Shown here: positions 26,038-34,573 of the stretch, piece after piece
Numbering within the stretch: the stretch's first letter is position 1
Layout: each line of letters opens with the position of its first letter
Source of the DNA: Bacillota bacterium
Lineage (GTDB): Bacteria > Bacillota > UBA4882 > UBA8346
NCBI GenBank assembly: GCA_029974635.1
Contig: JARKQY010000024.1
Span: 1 to 64,000 of the forward strand
Direction: 5' to 3'
Length of the DNA: 64,000 nt
Notes under the pieces: model-generated
What the model was told of the DNA's origin: nothing
What the model saw: the letters and a program-made list of their open reading frames with translations, nothing else
The model's database searches: none
Translations under genes and position numbers: made by a program

Positions 26038-27552
26038 ATGTCCAATGTCGCATTACAGGAGTATCTATCAAAAACGGAATCCGGGCAGATAAACGCCGGG
26101 TTCCTGGGTTATCTGGCGGCGCTAATTGAAGTTGCTAAAATTGCTCCGCGGATTGCCCATTCGATTGTGAATGAACTTAAGGATCAGAGAAATCATCTCA
26201 AGCTCATCGCCAGCGAGAATTATTGTTCACTGGCTACACAATTGGCTATGGGAAATTTACTTACGGATAAATATGCCGAAGGCTTTTCCCGGCACCGGTT
26301 TTATGCCGGATGTGATAATGTGGACGATATTGAATCATACGCCGCTGAGCAGGCCTGTGAGCTTTTTGGTTGTGATCATGCTTACATGCAGCCTCATAGC
26401 GGCGCTGATGCAAATCTGGTAGCCTATTGGGCGATATTAAACGCTAGAGTCAAAATGCCGGCTTTGGAGAAACTGGGAGAAACGGATCCGTCCCATTTGT
26501 CAAAACAAGATTGGGATAAACTACGCCAACAATTGGGGAATCAACGGCTGTTGGGAATGGATTACTATTCCGGGGGGCACTTAACCCACGGTTACCGGCA
26601 GAATGTCTCCGCCCAAATGTTTGACGCTTATTCATACGGAGTGGACAAGGCAACAGGGCTTCTTGATTATGATAATATTGAAAAAATGGCGCTGGATATT
26701 CAACCGTTGATTCTTTTAGCAGGATATAGCGCCTATCCCAGAGCCATTAATTTCAAACGGTTACGCCAGATTGCGGATAAGGTTAACGCTGTTTTTATGG
26801 TTGATATGGCCCATTTTGCGGGTTTGGTTGCGGGAAAAGTTTTTGAGGGCGATTTTAACCCGGTGGCTCACGCCCACGTGGTGACTACAACCACCCATAA
26901 AACGCTTCGGGGGCCCCGAGGCGGGCTGGTATTATGCACTAACGAATTCGTCGAGCATGTTGATAAAGGATGCCCGTTGGTCATTGGCGGCCCATTACCG
27001 CATATTATGGCCGCAAAGGCCATTGCCTTAAAAGAGGCTAATTCTCCCCAGTTTAAAATTTATGCCGCTAAAATAGTTGAAAATTCAAAAGCTTTGGCCC
27101 AATATTGTCAAGAGGAAGGCATGGCCATAGCTACCGGAGGAACCGATAATCATCTGTTTTTGGTCAATGTTGTTCCCTTCGGTCTTACGGGACGTCAGGC
27201 AGAAAGTGCGGTGCGGGAATGCGGTATTACATTAAACCGTAACTCATTGCCGTTCGATGTTAACGGACCTTGGTATACCAGCGGTTTACGAATTGGAACA
27301 GCGGCAGTGACAACACTGGGAATGGACAATACCGAAATGAAGGAAATTGCGGCAATTCTTAAATTGGTGGTTGCCAATACCAGGCCTGAGATAATTAAAA
27401 GCGGCGAAAATACCGGAAAACCCAGCAAAGCAAAATATCAAATTGATGATCAAGTAAAAGGGGAAGCCAAGAAGCGGGTAAAAGATTTATTAGATCGTTT
27501 TCCCGTGTATCCGGAGTTGGATTTAGAAATTTTAGTAAAATATTTTGGTTAA
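26038..27552 (+). CDS. glyA: Serine hydroxymethyltransferase, long form
   Basis: It interconverts serine plus tetrahydrofolate with glycine plus methylene-tetrahydrofolate. The 504-residue protein is longer than usual bacterial GlyA (about 415). It keeps LIASENYCS, the PLP-lysine motif TTTTHKTLRGPRGG (K288) and VDMAHFAGLVAG, but carries an extra segment (about 135-190, VKMPALEKLGETDPSHLSKQ) like the long forms of Chlamydia and Treponema. ATG 26038 is set by GGGGAGG 26024-26030, 7 nt ahead; nearer in-frame starts overlap that site. It is under a tandem glycine riboswitch and is followed by hisG after 32 nt. Confidence 0.95.
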   Translation: MSNVALQEYLSKTESGQINAGFLGYLAALIEVAKIAPRIAHSIVNELKDQRNHLKLIASENYCSLATQLAMGNLLTDKYAEGFSRHRFYAGCDNVDDIESYAAEQACELFGCDHAYMQPHSGADANLVAYWAILNARVKMPALEKLGETDPSHLSKQDWDKLRQQLGNQRLLGMDYYSGGHLTHGYRQNVSAQMFDAYSYGVDKATGLLDYDNIEKMALDIQPLILLAGYSAYPRAINFKRLRQIADKVNAVFMVDMAHFAGLVAGKVFEGDFNPVAHAHVVTTTTHKTLRGPRGGLVLCTNEFVEHVDKGCPLVIGGPLPHIMAAKAIALKEANSPQFKIYAAKIVENSKALAQYCQEEGMAIATGGTDNHLFLVNVVPFGLTGRQAESAVRECGITLNRNSLPFDVNGPWYTSGLRIGTAAVTTLGMDNTEMKEIAAILKLVVANTRPEIIKSGENTGKPSKAKYQIDDQVKGEAKKRVKDLLDRFPVYPELDLEILVKYFG

Positions 27553-27584
27553 TAAAAGTGGTAAATTTGCGGAGGTGACCGGAC

Positions 27585-28454
27585 GTGGCGTTAAAACTGG
27601 GTTTGCCCAAGGGAAGCCTGCAGGAGTCTACTGTAAGATTATTTAAAAAAGCGGGCTATAATATTTCGATTAGTGAACGTTCGTATTATCCCGGCATTGA
27701 CGACCCTGAACTGGAAGGAATGCTGATCAGGGCCCAGGAAATGTCCCGTTATATTGAAGAAGGTGTTTTGGACGCGGGGATTACCGGGAACGACTGGATT
27801 CTCGACAATAAATCTTCTGTGGTGGTCGTGGCCGATCTATTATACTCAAAGCAAACCTTAAATCCTTGCCGCTGGGTACTTGCAGTCCCCAATGACTCCT
27901 CCTTTCAAAAAGCGGCTGACTTAGCCGGGAAACGGGTTGCTACGGAACTCATTCATGTAACCGAAGATTACTTCAAAAAGCATGGTGTTACCGCTGAAGT
28001 CGAATTTTCGTGGGGGGCCACCGAAGTAAAACCCCCGGTGCTGGCGGATGCCATTGTTGAGATTACTGAAACCGGCAGTTCTTTAAAGGCCAATAAACTG
28101 CGAATTATTGATACAGTCCTGGAGGTCAAAAATCAGTTCATCGCCAATGGGCGATCTTGGGAAGACCCATGGAAACGGCAGAAGATCGAAAACATCGCCA
28201 TGTTATTAAAAGGAGCTTTATTGGCGGAGGGTAAGGTCGGCCTAAAGATGAATCTTCCCAAAAAGAATCTGGAAAATGTACTGGGAATTTTAGAATCGCT
28301 CAAAAATCCAACCGTATCCCAATTGTCGGATCCTGAATGGATTGCCATCGAAACCATTATTGATGAAAAAGTGGTCCGGGATCTGATTCCTCAATTAAAG
28401 CGAGCCGGCGCTCAAGGAATTGTGGAGTATCCTTTAAATAAAGTGATTTATTGA
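27585..28454 (+). CDS. hisG: ATP phosphoribosyltransferase, long form (first step of histidine synthesis)
   Basis: HisG condenses ATP and PRPP. The 289-residue protein starts at GTG 27585 after GGAGGTGA and has [27 protein letters not shown], the PRPP motif [19 protein letters not shown] (about 154-172), and a C-terminal regulatory ACT-like domain ([19 protein letters not shown] to the end), marking the long form that needs no HisZ. It shares the glycine-riboswitch transcript with glyA. No other his genes are in the window, an unusual isolated position. Confidence 0.93.
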   Translation: MALKLGLPKGSLQESTVRLFKKAGYNISISERSYYPGIDDPELEGMLIRAQEMSRYIEEGVLDAGITGNDWILDNKSSVVVVADLLYSKQTLNPCRWVLAVPNDSSFQKAADLAGKRVATELIHVTEDYFKKHGVTAEVEFSWGATEVKPPVLADAIVEITETGSSLKANKLRIIDTVLEVKNQFIANGRSWEDPWKRQKIENIAMLLKGALLAEGKVGLKMNLPKKNLENVLGILESLKNPTVSQLSDPEWIAIETIIDEKVVRDLIPQLKRAGAQGIVEYPLNKVIY

Positions 28455-28730
28455 GATAATGGCTTAAGTCTAGACAAGATAATTGGATAGGATTAACGGA
28501 ATTAAGGGTATTTTTATAAAAGCAAGGATAGTGTGATATAAAATGGTTCAATCCAATCAATCCCGTAAATCCCGTCTAAAAATAAGTTTGTGATTTAGTG
28601 GGCCTAAAACAAAGTTATTGGACAGCAAGATTAACGGGATTTTTAAGGGCTAGGGAAATATTGATGTGGGATGGCAGTAATTCTGCAAATTCTATAATCC
28701 TTAAATCCTGATATGGAAGGGGCTATCGGA
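28455..28730. other. Intergenic region with dispersed repeat words
   Basis: The spacer holds several words of the type AGGATTAACGGAATTAAGG, AATCCCGTAAATCCCGTCT and AAGATTAACGGGATTTTTAAGG. AATCCCGT near 28557 and ACGGGATT near 28634 are reverse complements. TAATTCTGCAA 28678-28688 matches 22737-22747 exactly. It looks like a decayed copy of a dispersed palindromic repeat. No gene is seen. Confidence 0.45.
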
Positions 28731-29918
28731 ATGGATACGATATGCGCGAAAGAATTCATGACAAGAATTGAGAAATTGCAGAAGCATTTGGGGAGCCAAA
28801 ATATTGATCTGGCCATTTTGAACCTGAATTCGGACCTTTATTATTACTCCGGATCGGTACAACCCCTTTACTTACTCGTTCCGGAACAAGGGAAACCATT
28901 GTTGTTAGCCAGAAAGGCAGTAGAACAGATCCGCAAGGACTCTGTCCATATTCAACTGGAACCATTTAGCGGGATGAAGGATTTGACCAGGATCATTACT
29001 GCAAATAACTTTTCGAAAGCACGGAGAATCGGGATGACACTGGAAACCGCCGCTTATACAACCGTGATGCGCTGGCAGCAGTTGTTTCCCGAGGCGGAAA
29101 TGACCGATTTATCCTGGGAGATCCGTGCATTACGGATGGTTAAATCGGAATCGGAAATCGCCATTCAAGCTAGAGCCGGCGCGATTATGGCAGAGGTACC
29201 ATCCCTGGTTCGGGCCAGTTTTAAGCCGGAGATGACGGAACTCGAGTTGAGCGCTGTAATTGAGAGTTACTTCCGTCTCAACGGGCATGGTGTTTTGGTA
29301 CGCTGCCGCCGGGAAGGGATTGAGATGGGATTCGGAGTTTGTTCTGCCGGAGTAAATACACTGGCTGGAACGAAATTTGATGGCATTTGTGCGGGAACCG
29401 GAGTTTCAGCGGCAGTCCCTTATGGAGCAGGAAAAGATAAAATAAGTCAAGGGATTCCCGTGTTACTGGATTATGCGTATAATCTGGAAGGATATCATGT
29501 TGATCAAACGCGGATGTTCAGTTGGGGGCGACCGTCTGCCGAAGTGTCCCAGGCATATGAAGCGATGCTCCAGGTAGAGGAGTTTATCATTAAAAACCTC
29601 AGACCCGGATTGACCTGGGGTAATGTTTACGATGGCGCTTTACAGCTTGCAGTTGAGTTGGGTTATGAAAAAGAGTTTATGGGGTTGGAACCGGAAAAAG
29701 TGAGATTTGTCGGCCATGGTGTTGGCCTTGAACTTGATGAACCCCCGTTTTTGGCTCCTAAAAATGATTTCCTACTGGCATCCGGAATGGTAGTGGCGGT
29801 TGAACCCAAGGTAAGCTTACCGGGTATTGGCGTTATCGGCATTGAAGACACTCTGGTAATCCGTGAGAACGGCCCGGAGCTGTTAACCACAGCATCTAGT
29901 GAGTTTTTGGTTATTTAG
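28731..29918 (+). CDS. M24-family Xaa-Pro dipeptidase/aminopeptidase
   Basis: The 395-residue protein has a creatinase-like N-terminal domain (about 1-125) and a pita-bread catalytic domain with all five metal ligands: two Asp in LLDYAYNLEGYHVDQTR, His in FVGHGVGLELDEPP, Glu in VAVEPKVS and Glu in GIEDTLVI. It is a cytoplasmic peptidase for Xaa-Pro bonds, though the exact substrate is unknown. ATG 28731 is chosen because GGAAGGGG 28715-28722 lies 8 nt ahead; ATG 28713 is the alternative. Its stop codon is also the start of repeat copy B. Confidence 0.88.
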   Translation: MDTICAKEFMTRIEKLQKHLGSQNIDLAILNLNSDLYYYSGSVQPLYLLVPEQGKPLLLARKAVEQIRKDSVHIQLEPFSGMKDLTRIITANNFSKARRIGMTLETAAYTTVMRWQQLFPEAEMTDLSWEIRALRMVKSESEIAIQARAGAIMAEVPSLVRASFKPEMTELELSAVIESYFRLNGHGVLVRCRREGIEMGFGVCSAGVNTLAGTKFDGICAGTGVSAAVPYGAGKDKISQGIPVLLDYAYNLEGYHVDQTRMFSWGRPSAEVSQAYEAMLQVEEFIIKNLRPGLTWGNVYDGALQLAVELGYEKEFMGLEPEKVRFVGHGVGLELDEPPFLAPKNDFLLASGMVVAVEPKVSLPGIGVIGIEDTLVIRENGPELLTTASSEFLVI

Positions 29919-30012
29919 TATAGCGCTCCCCCAAGAATATATTAGTAGAAAAGCGCTATACTTTGGTAAAACGTTTATTTTGGATTGTAATATTATTTCG
30001 AAAACGTTTTAC
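29918..30012 (+). repeat. 95-nt double-palindrome element, copy B (after the M24 peptidase gene)
   Basis: GTATAGCGCT 29918-29927 and AGCGCTATAC 29952-29961 form a perfect 10-bp stem. GTAAAACGTTT 29966-29976 and AAACGTTTTAC 30002-30012 form a second 11-bp stem. Length and order equal copy A at 16654-16748, with long exact matches in the second half. Arm changes in the first stem are compensatory relative to copy A (CGTTT/AAACG versus CGCT/AGCG), which points to selection on structure. The downstream gene (DUF3566) starts 64 nt later. Confidence 0.7.
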
Positions 30013-30075
30013 GAATACATATTTTTCACTTATCCCCCATAGGATGTGATGAAGTATTACAGGGGGGATGAGAGA

Positions 30076-30405
30076 ATGAATAGGTTTCTCGAAATAAAAA
30101 AAATTGGAATCGGTTCCGTGTTTAAATTAAGTTTTATTGTTGGAGCTGCAATTGGTTTAATCATTGGTGTTGTTTTTTTAATTACCGGTTCGCTAGTGCA
30201 AGATATCGGGCTTCAGTTGGGAACCATCCAATTTGATACGGAAGGCCCTTTGCAAATTGGGGCGTCGGTGCTGGGGATCCTCATTGGCAGTCTGGCTTAC
30301 GGTTTAATCAACAGTTTACTTGGAATTATCGGAGCTTTCATTTATAATGCTTTTGCAGCTATCGTGGGGGGGCTGGTGATTAAGATCGAAGATGTCGATT
30401 CGTAA
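30076..30405 (+). CDS. DUF3566-like small membrane protein
   Basis: The 109-residue protein has two long hydrophobic segments (VFKLSFIVGAAIGLIIGVVFLI, about 15-36, and GASVLGILIGSLAYGLINSLLGIIGAFIYNAF, about 67-98) and ends IVGGLVIKIED, the DUF3566 pattern. ATG 30076 is chosen because AGGGGGGATGAG lies just ahead; the open frame extends to GTG 30046. The family is a small integral membrane protein of unknown function, common in Actinomycetota and present in some Bacillota. Confidence 0.75.
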   Translation: MNRFLEIKKIGIGSVFKLSFIVGAAIGLIIGVVFLITGSLVQDIGLQLGTIQFDTEGPLQIGASVLGILIGSLAYGLINSLLGIIGAFIYNAFAAIVGGLVIKIEDVDS

Positions 30406-30542
30406 GATGCAACACGGACATCTTGGGGATTGCCTTGCTTTGCCGCCTATTTAAAGATTTTTAGATGCATAATCAAAAAAGCTTTTTACAGCACTAAACT
30501 ATCAGACACCCGACACATATTGTACTAATACATATCAAATAA

Positions 30543-30583
30543 AAACACCTGCGGACAAATGTCAAAGCATTCCGCAGGTGTTT
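30543..30583 (-). terminator. Strong terminator hairpin, best on the minus strand
   Basis: AAACACCTGCGGA 30543-30555 and TCCGCAGGTGTTT 30571-30583 form a perfect 13-bp stem. Read on the minus strand it is followed by TTTTTATTTG, a good T-tract, and lies 74 nt after the 34-residue gene at 30657-30761. On the plus strand the tail is TTTGTCGTTT, so it may also stop plus-strand transcription. Confidence 0.8.
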
Positions 30584-30656
30584 GTCGTTTGTGGTATGGG
30601 ATTCCTCGTAAACTCAAAACTGTGATACTCGGCTAAGAAGGTTATCTATAGAAAAT

Positions 30657-30761
30657 TTAGAAAAGACCGCGACCGCAAAGACAGAATACAATTACGATAA
30701 TCAGTAGTATGCAAGTGCAATCTATGCCGCCGAAAAGCCCTGTGGACTGAACTTCTCCCAT
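30657..30761 (-). CDS. 34-residue hydrophobic mini-protein, sporulation-type (YjcZ-like)
   Basis: On the minus strand ATG 30761 follows GGAGGTG with a 6-nt spacer. The product reads MGEVQSTGLFGGIDCTC, then ILLIIVIVFCLCGRGLF, ending TAA at 30657. A short N-terminus, one Ile/Val-rich membrane helix and Cys/Gly residues are typical of the tiny YjcZ/spore-type proteins of Bacillota. A terminator follows. Upstream on the minus strand CATATATTA resembles a sigma-K -10 element (CATAnnnTA); that is an inference. It is too short for most gene callers. Confidence 0.65.
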   Translation of the reverse strand: MGEVQSTGLFGGIDCTCILLIIVIVFCLCGRGLF

Positions 30762-31114
30762 AAAGCACACCTCCGTAGGTAGTATTTTTTGGAGAATTAA
30801 TACTATAATATATGTTTTATTTTGCATTATTGAGGTATGATATTGGTATTTTTTATATGGAATTATAAAATTTTTAGGCTAACCAGGTATATGCCGACAA
30901 AACGGCACCGGCTGGCTAGATTTGTGTGAAGTTGAAAACCAAATTAACCAAACAATCAAATAACCTTGGAGGAGGCTTTCGCGGCGGAAAGCCCGGAGAA
31001 AAAAGAAAACTGCTTCGAGTATTTGTTCAGCAGCTAGAGTTTAATCCAAAAGATGATTCTCTTTAGGTATACCTTTTTGCCGAACCTGTCTCATCTGCAG
31101 TGTGGTATTCATTC
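30762..31114. other. Structured intergenic region without a gene
   Basis: Two hairpins can be drawn: CTAACCAG 30879-30886 with CTGGCTAG 30912-30919 (one mismatch), enclosing GCCG/CGGC 30893-30906; and GGCTTTC 30974-30980 with GAAAGCC 30987-30993. No known riboswitch core was recognised on either strand. The right part would be the trailer of the minus-strand tRNA-Leu. Confidence 0.35.
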
Positions 31115-31197
31115 TGGTGCCCAGGACCGGACTTGAACCGGTACGGTTGCCCATACGCCCCTCAAACGTACGCGTCTGCCAGTTCCGCCACCTGGGC
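31115..31197 (-). tRNA. tRNA-Leu (anticodon GAG)
   Basis: On the minus strand the acceptor GCCCAGG (from 31197) pairs with CCTGGGC, followed by discriminator A and an encoded CCA. The D-arm region GTGGCGGAACTGGCAGACGC is typical of leucine tRNAs. The anticodon loop TTGAGGG gives GAG, a variable arm follows, and the T-arm is CCGGTTCAAGTCCGG. A consensus promoter lies just upstream. Confidence 0.95.
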
Positions 31198-31216
31198 AAT
31201 AAATTGACTATTACTA

Positions 31217-31245
31217 ATTATAAAGGGAGTTCTCATGGTTGTCAA
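31217..31245 (-). promoter_or_regulatory. Sigma-A promoter of tRNA-Leu
   Basis: On the minus strand TTGACA (31245-31240), a 17-nt spacer and TATAAT (31222-31217) form a perfect consensus promoter, about 20 nt before the tRNA 5' end. Confidence 0.88.
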
Positions 31246-31434
31246 GTCCATTCTAGAAGCTTCCAGACATTGTATTTATTTGGGAGAATGCCTCAAACGT
31301 TGTCTCTTAAGTATAAATTCCGGGTTGAGTGGCAATAATCAATGTTAGACGCATCAAAAAGGATCTAATCTTAACAAAGCAAGGCGCTGCAAGTATATTG
31401 CGGGGTGTCTGGCTTAAACTTAGGAGTTGACGGG

Positions 31435-32226
31435 ATGTTGGTGAATAAGGTAGAAATTTGCGGGGTCAATACTTCGAAGTTACCGGTACTGTCGGGCAGT
31501 AAGATGCGGAATTTACTGGAGCGTTTGAAAGCCGGGGAACGTTCGGCCAGGGAAGAACTTATCCAAGGTAACTTACGATTGGTGTTAAGTGTGATTCAAC
31601 GGTTCAACAACCGGGGCGAATTTGTGGACGATTTATTCCAGGTAGGCTGTATCGGGTTAATGAAAGCCATCGATAATTTTGATTTATCCCAAAATGTAAA
31701 GTTTTCTACTTATGCGGTACCGATGATTATTGGAGAAATCCGCCGGTATCTGCGGGATAATAATCCATTGCGAGTCAGCCGTTCACTGCGTGATATTGCA
31801 TATAAAGCACTTCAGGTCAGAGATACCCTGGTATCAAAAAATTCAAAGGAACCCACCGTGGCAGAGATTGCTGATGAGCTTAAAGTGCCACGGGAGGAAG
31901 TGGTCTTCGCGTTAGACGCCATCCAGGAACCCATTTCATTATTTGAGCCGATTTATCATGACGGCGGCGATCCAATTTTCGTAATGGATCAGATTAGCGA
32001 TGAACGGCACCTTGACGGCCAGTGGTTAGAAGGCCTTTCAATTAAAGAAGCCATGTCGAAATTAAATGACCGGGAAAAGATGATCTTGGAAATGCGGTTT
32101 TTTGATGGCCGGACCCAAATGGAGGTTGCCGAGGAGATTGGCATTTCCCAAGCCCAGGTATCACGATTGGAAAAAACAGCATTAAAGCATATGAGACGCT
32201 ATATTTCGGATAATGAAAAGGCTTGA
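31435..32226 (+). CDS. sigG: RNA polymerase forespore sigma factor SigG
   Basis: Sigma-G directs late forespore transcription. From ATG 31435 the product is 263 residues and begins with the SigG-specific tag NKVEICGVNTSKLPVL. Region 2 follows (LVLSVIQRFNNRGEFVDDLFQVGCIGLMKAIDNFD and FSTYAVPMIIGEIRRYLRD), then region 3 and a region 4 helix-turn-helix (MEVAEEIGISQAQVSRLEK, about 233-251). TAGGAG lies 8 nt before the start. spoIIR follows after 33 nt. It is clear evidence for endospore formation. Confidence 0.95.
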   Translation: MLVNKVEICGVNTSKLPVLSGSKMRNLLERLKAGERSAREELIQGNLRLVLSVIQRFNNRGEFVDDLFQVGCIGLMKAIDNFDLSQNVKFSTYAVPMIIGEIRRYLRDNNPLRVSRSLRDIAYKALQVRDTLVSKNSKEPTVAEIADELKVPREEVVFALDAIQEPISLFEPIYHDGGDPIFVMDQISDERHLDGQWLEGLSIKEAMSKLNDREKMILEMRFFDGRTQMEVAEEIGISQAQVSRLEKTALKHMRRYISDNEKA

Positions 32227-32259
32227 TTATATATAAAGCATTTCGGGGAGGTTAATAAG

Positions 32260-32895
32260 TTGTTTCGTTATCGTTTAATAACTGTGGGTATAATTATTGT
32301 TATTTTTTTGATGGTGGGTTCTCTAGGGTCGGGAGTTGCCCGGATGCGGGCGACCACCACTCAAGCCTATGACCGGACTAATTTAATCCGGCTCCACGTC
32401 ATTGGAAATAGCGATTCTGTCCATGATCAAACGCTAAAATTAAAGGTCCGGGATCGGATCATTAAAACTACCGAGCCTTTACTTATTCAAGTAAAAGATC
32501 CCGGCCAAGCCGGGATCATTTTGACTCATAACCTGGATAAGATTCGGGCTGAAGCGGAAGACGAGTTAGTAAACAATGGGCGGAATATACCGGTGCAAAT
32601 CAGTTTCAGAGAAGAAATGTTTCCCGAGAGAGTTTATCCCTTCGGGGTACTTCCGGCGGGGAAATATCAGGGTTTATTGGTTAAGCTGGGGGAGGCGAAG
32701 GGGAAAAACTGGTGGTGCATCCTATATCCTCCACTCTGCCTCTTGAGCCCGGATGCGCCGGAACTCCAGGATACTAAAAATGAGCCGGTAAAAGTGGAAT
32801 ACCGTTTAATGGTGCTGGAAAAGCTGATGAAAGCCAAGGGATTAACCATGGACCAATTTTGGGCCGGATGGGCAAAATACCTGGGTATTATGTAG
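32260..32895 (+). CDS. spoIIR: Stage II sporulation protein R (signal for pro-sigma-E processing)
   Basis: SpoIIR is secreted from the forespore and activates the SpoIIGA protease that processes pro-sigma-E in the mother cell. The 211-residue product has an N-terminal membrane segment (LITVGIIIVIFLMVGSLGSGV), LIRLHVIGNSDSVHDQTLKLKVRD (about 42-65), FREEMFPERVYPFGVLPAGKYQGLLVKLGE and NWWCILYPPLC, all family hallmarks. Start is TTG 32260 after GGGGAGGT. Its pairing with sigG fits forespore expression, though in many genomes the two are apart. Confidence 0.95.
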   Translation: MFRYRLITVGIIIVIFLMVGSLGSGVARMRATTTQAYDRTNLIRLHVIGNSDSVHDQTLKLKVRDRIIKTTEPLLIQVKDPGQAGIILTHNLDKIRAEAEDELVNNGRNIPVQISFREEMFPERVYPFGVLPAGKYQGLLVKLGEAKGKNWWCILYPPLCLLSPDAPELQDTKNEPVKVEYRLMVLEKLMKAKGLTMDQFWAGWAKYLGIM

Positions 32896-32944
32896 CGTAT
32901 ATAGCAGTGTATTTATGATTAGCTTAAGATATTAAATTCAAATG

Positions 32945-33472
32945 TTATTTCATATTTTGCAGGAATTGATCGATGGCGCTTTGATCCAGTACGTTGCGCC
33001 GTTCAAAGGCTAATTCTTTATTGGAGTCATTTAGTTTCTTCAAAAGTCCGTTGACAAATACCATCAGAATTTTTACCCCGGCGGAAGGGTGGCGACTGAT
33101 GAAGGAAAAGAAGTCGTTCCGGCCAATACTAATAATTTTCGAGGTTTCGGCGGCAATAACATTGGCGGTGCGTTTGGCATTGCTGAAAATACCGGCTTCA
33201 CCGAAGAATTCTCCCTCGCCAATACAAGAAAGAAAGACTTCTTTACCGGTATTTGCATCCGGGACCGATACGTTTACTTTTCCCGAGAGTATGGCATAAA
33301 AACAAGCGCTGATTTCTCCATAATTGATGATTCTCTCGTCTTGATCATACTCAAAGATTTCGCTAATGTTTAAAAGAAATTTACGTTCATCATCGGTAAG
33401 ATAATGAAAGATACTAATATTACCCAGTTTTGACAGCGCCCAATTAATATCTCCGAGTTGTAATCTCCTCAT
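32945..33472 (-). CDS. Cyclic-nucleotide-binding-domain protein without DNA-binding domain
   Basis: The 175-residue protein is a single cNMP-binding beta-roll: ISIFHYLTDDERKFLLN, ACFYAILSGKVNVSV, the phosphate-cassette-like GEGEFFGEAGIFSNAKRTANVIAAE (about 86-110), then IISIGRNDFFSFI. The tail (about 130-175) is helical but has no winged helix, so it is probably a sensor or partner rather than a CRP-type regulator. Ligand identity is unknown. GGAGGGTGAT precedes the ATG. Confidence 0.85.
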   Translation of the reverse strand: MRRLQLGDINWALSKLGNISIFHYLTDDERKFLLNISEIFEYDQDERIINYGEISACFYAILSGKVNVSVPDANTGKEVFLSCIGEGEFFGEAGIFSNAKRTANVIAAETSKIISIGRNDFFSFISRHPSAGVKILMVFVNGLLKKLNDSNKELAFERRNVLDQSAIDQFLQNMK

Positions 33473-33733
33473 ATAATCACCCTCCTATGAATAACAATGT
33501 TAGGACCCCGGTTGTGGTTGGAAAAGACCGGATTTTTGATCTGTATAAACCAGGTAAGTACTATTCTTTCTAGTATAATTTCGCGGTCTGAGTTTTTCTC
33601 CCTTCTTTTATTTTCGGTAAGTATGGTTGTATGCTTCACACGAAAAGTATTACTTTCGAATATTTTTAGGAATTGGTATAATATCGGTAAAAGATTATCT
33701 ATATTGATGATCATTGGAATAGGGTGATCTTCT

Positions 33734-34570
33734 GTGAATTTTAAAATCGGACTTTGCCAAATGAAAGTTTCCAATAATAAGCTTCAGAATTTGAACCGGG
33801 CGGGGCGAATGATTGAGCAGGCAGTAGCCCAGGGAGCGAAAATGGTGATACTGCCGGAGATGTTCAACTGTCCTTACCAGCAAGAGTTTTTCCCGAAATT
33901 CGCTGAAAGTGAAGCAAATGGGGAAACAGTTCAGTTCCTGGCGGATACGGCAAGAGAGTTTGATTGCTATATAGTGGGTGGCTCCATTCCGGAGCGGGAC
34001 GGTGAAAAACTTTATAACACGTCTTTCGTAGTTAACCGCGAGGGGCACATTATCGCCAGGCACCGGAAGATCCATTTATTTGATGTAGATATTCCCGGAG
34101 GAATCTCTTTTAAGGAATCGGCGGTACTTGCGGCGGGAAATAGGATCACCAGTTTTCAAACCCATTTCGGCCGGTTCGGACTCGTCATTTGTTATGATAT
34201 CCGGTTTCCGGAATTATTCCGGTTGTTATTGGCCGATGAGGTAAAATTGGTTATCGTTCCGGCGGCTTTTAACATGACCACCGGGCCTGCCCATTGGGAT
34301 GTCCTGTTCCGGGCACGGGCCATTGATAATCAGGTATTCATGGCAGGAGTCAGTCCCGCGCGGGACCTGGACTCCTCCTACGTGGCATATGGGAATTCAC
34401 TGATGGTAGATCCGTATGGCGACATTATTTGGCAGGCGGAAGCCGATGAGACCGTCGGGGTGGTTGAAATTGATTTTTCATTGCTTGAAAAAACCAGGCA
34501 AGGGTTGCCGCTTTTAAAACACCGCCGGTTGGATTTGTACCAGGTGAGTGAAAATGGACCCGGAATATAA
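33734..34570 (+). CDS. Carbon-nitrogen hydrolase, omega-amidase (Nit2)-like
   Basis: The 278-residue protein has the nitrilase triad: Glu in VILPEMFNCPY, Lys in RHRKIHLFDVDIPGG and Cys in LVICYDIRFPELFR. The segment IHLFDVDIPGGISFKES is typical of omega-amidases, which hydrolyse alpha-ketoglutaramate and similar amides. Start is GTG 33734 with AGGGTGAT 6 nt ahead; TATAAT near 33677 may be its -10 box. Its stop lies 3 nt from the end of the convergent hydrolase gene. Confidence 0.88.
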   Translation: MNFKIGLCQMKVSNNKLQNLNRAGRMIEQAVAQGAKMVILPEMFNCPYQQEFFPKFAESEANGETVQFLADTAREFDCYIVGGSIPERDGEKLYNTSFVVNREGHIIARHRKIHLFDVDIPGGISFKESAVLAAGNRITSFQTHFGRFGLVICYDIRFPELFRLLLADEVKLVIVPAAFNMTTGPAHWDVLFRARAIDNQVFMAGVSPARDLDSSYVAYGNSLMVDPYGDIIWQAEADETVGVVEIDFSLLEKTRQGLPLLKHRRLDLYQVSENGPGI

Positions 34571-34573
34571 ACT

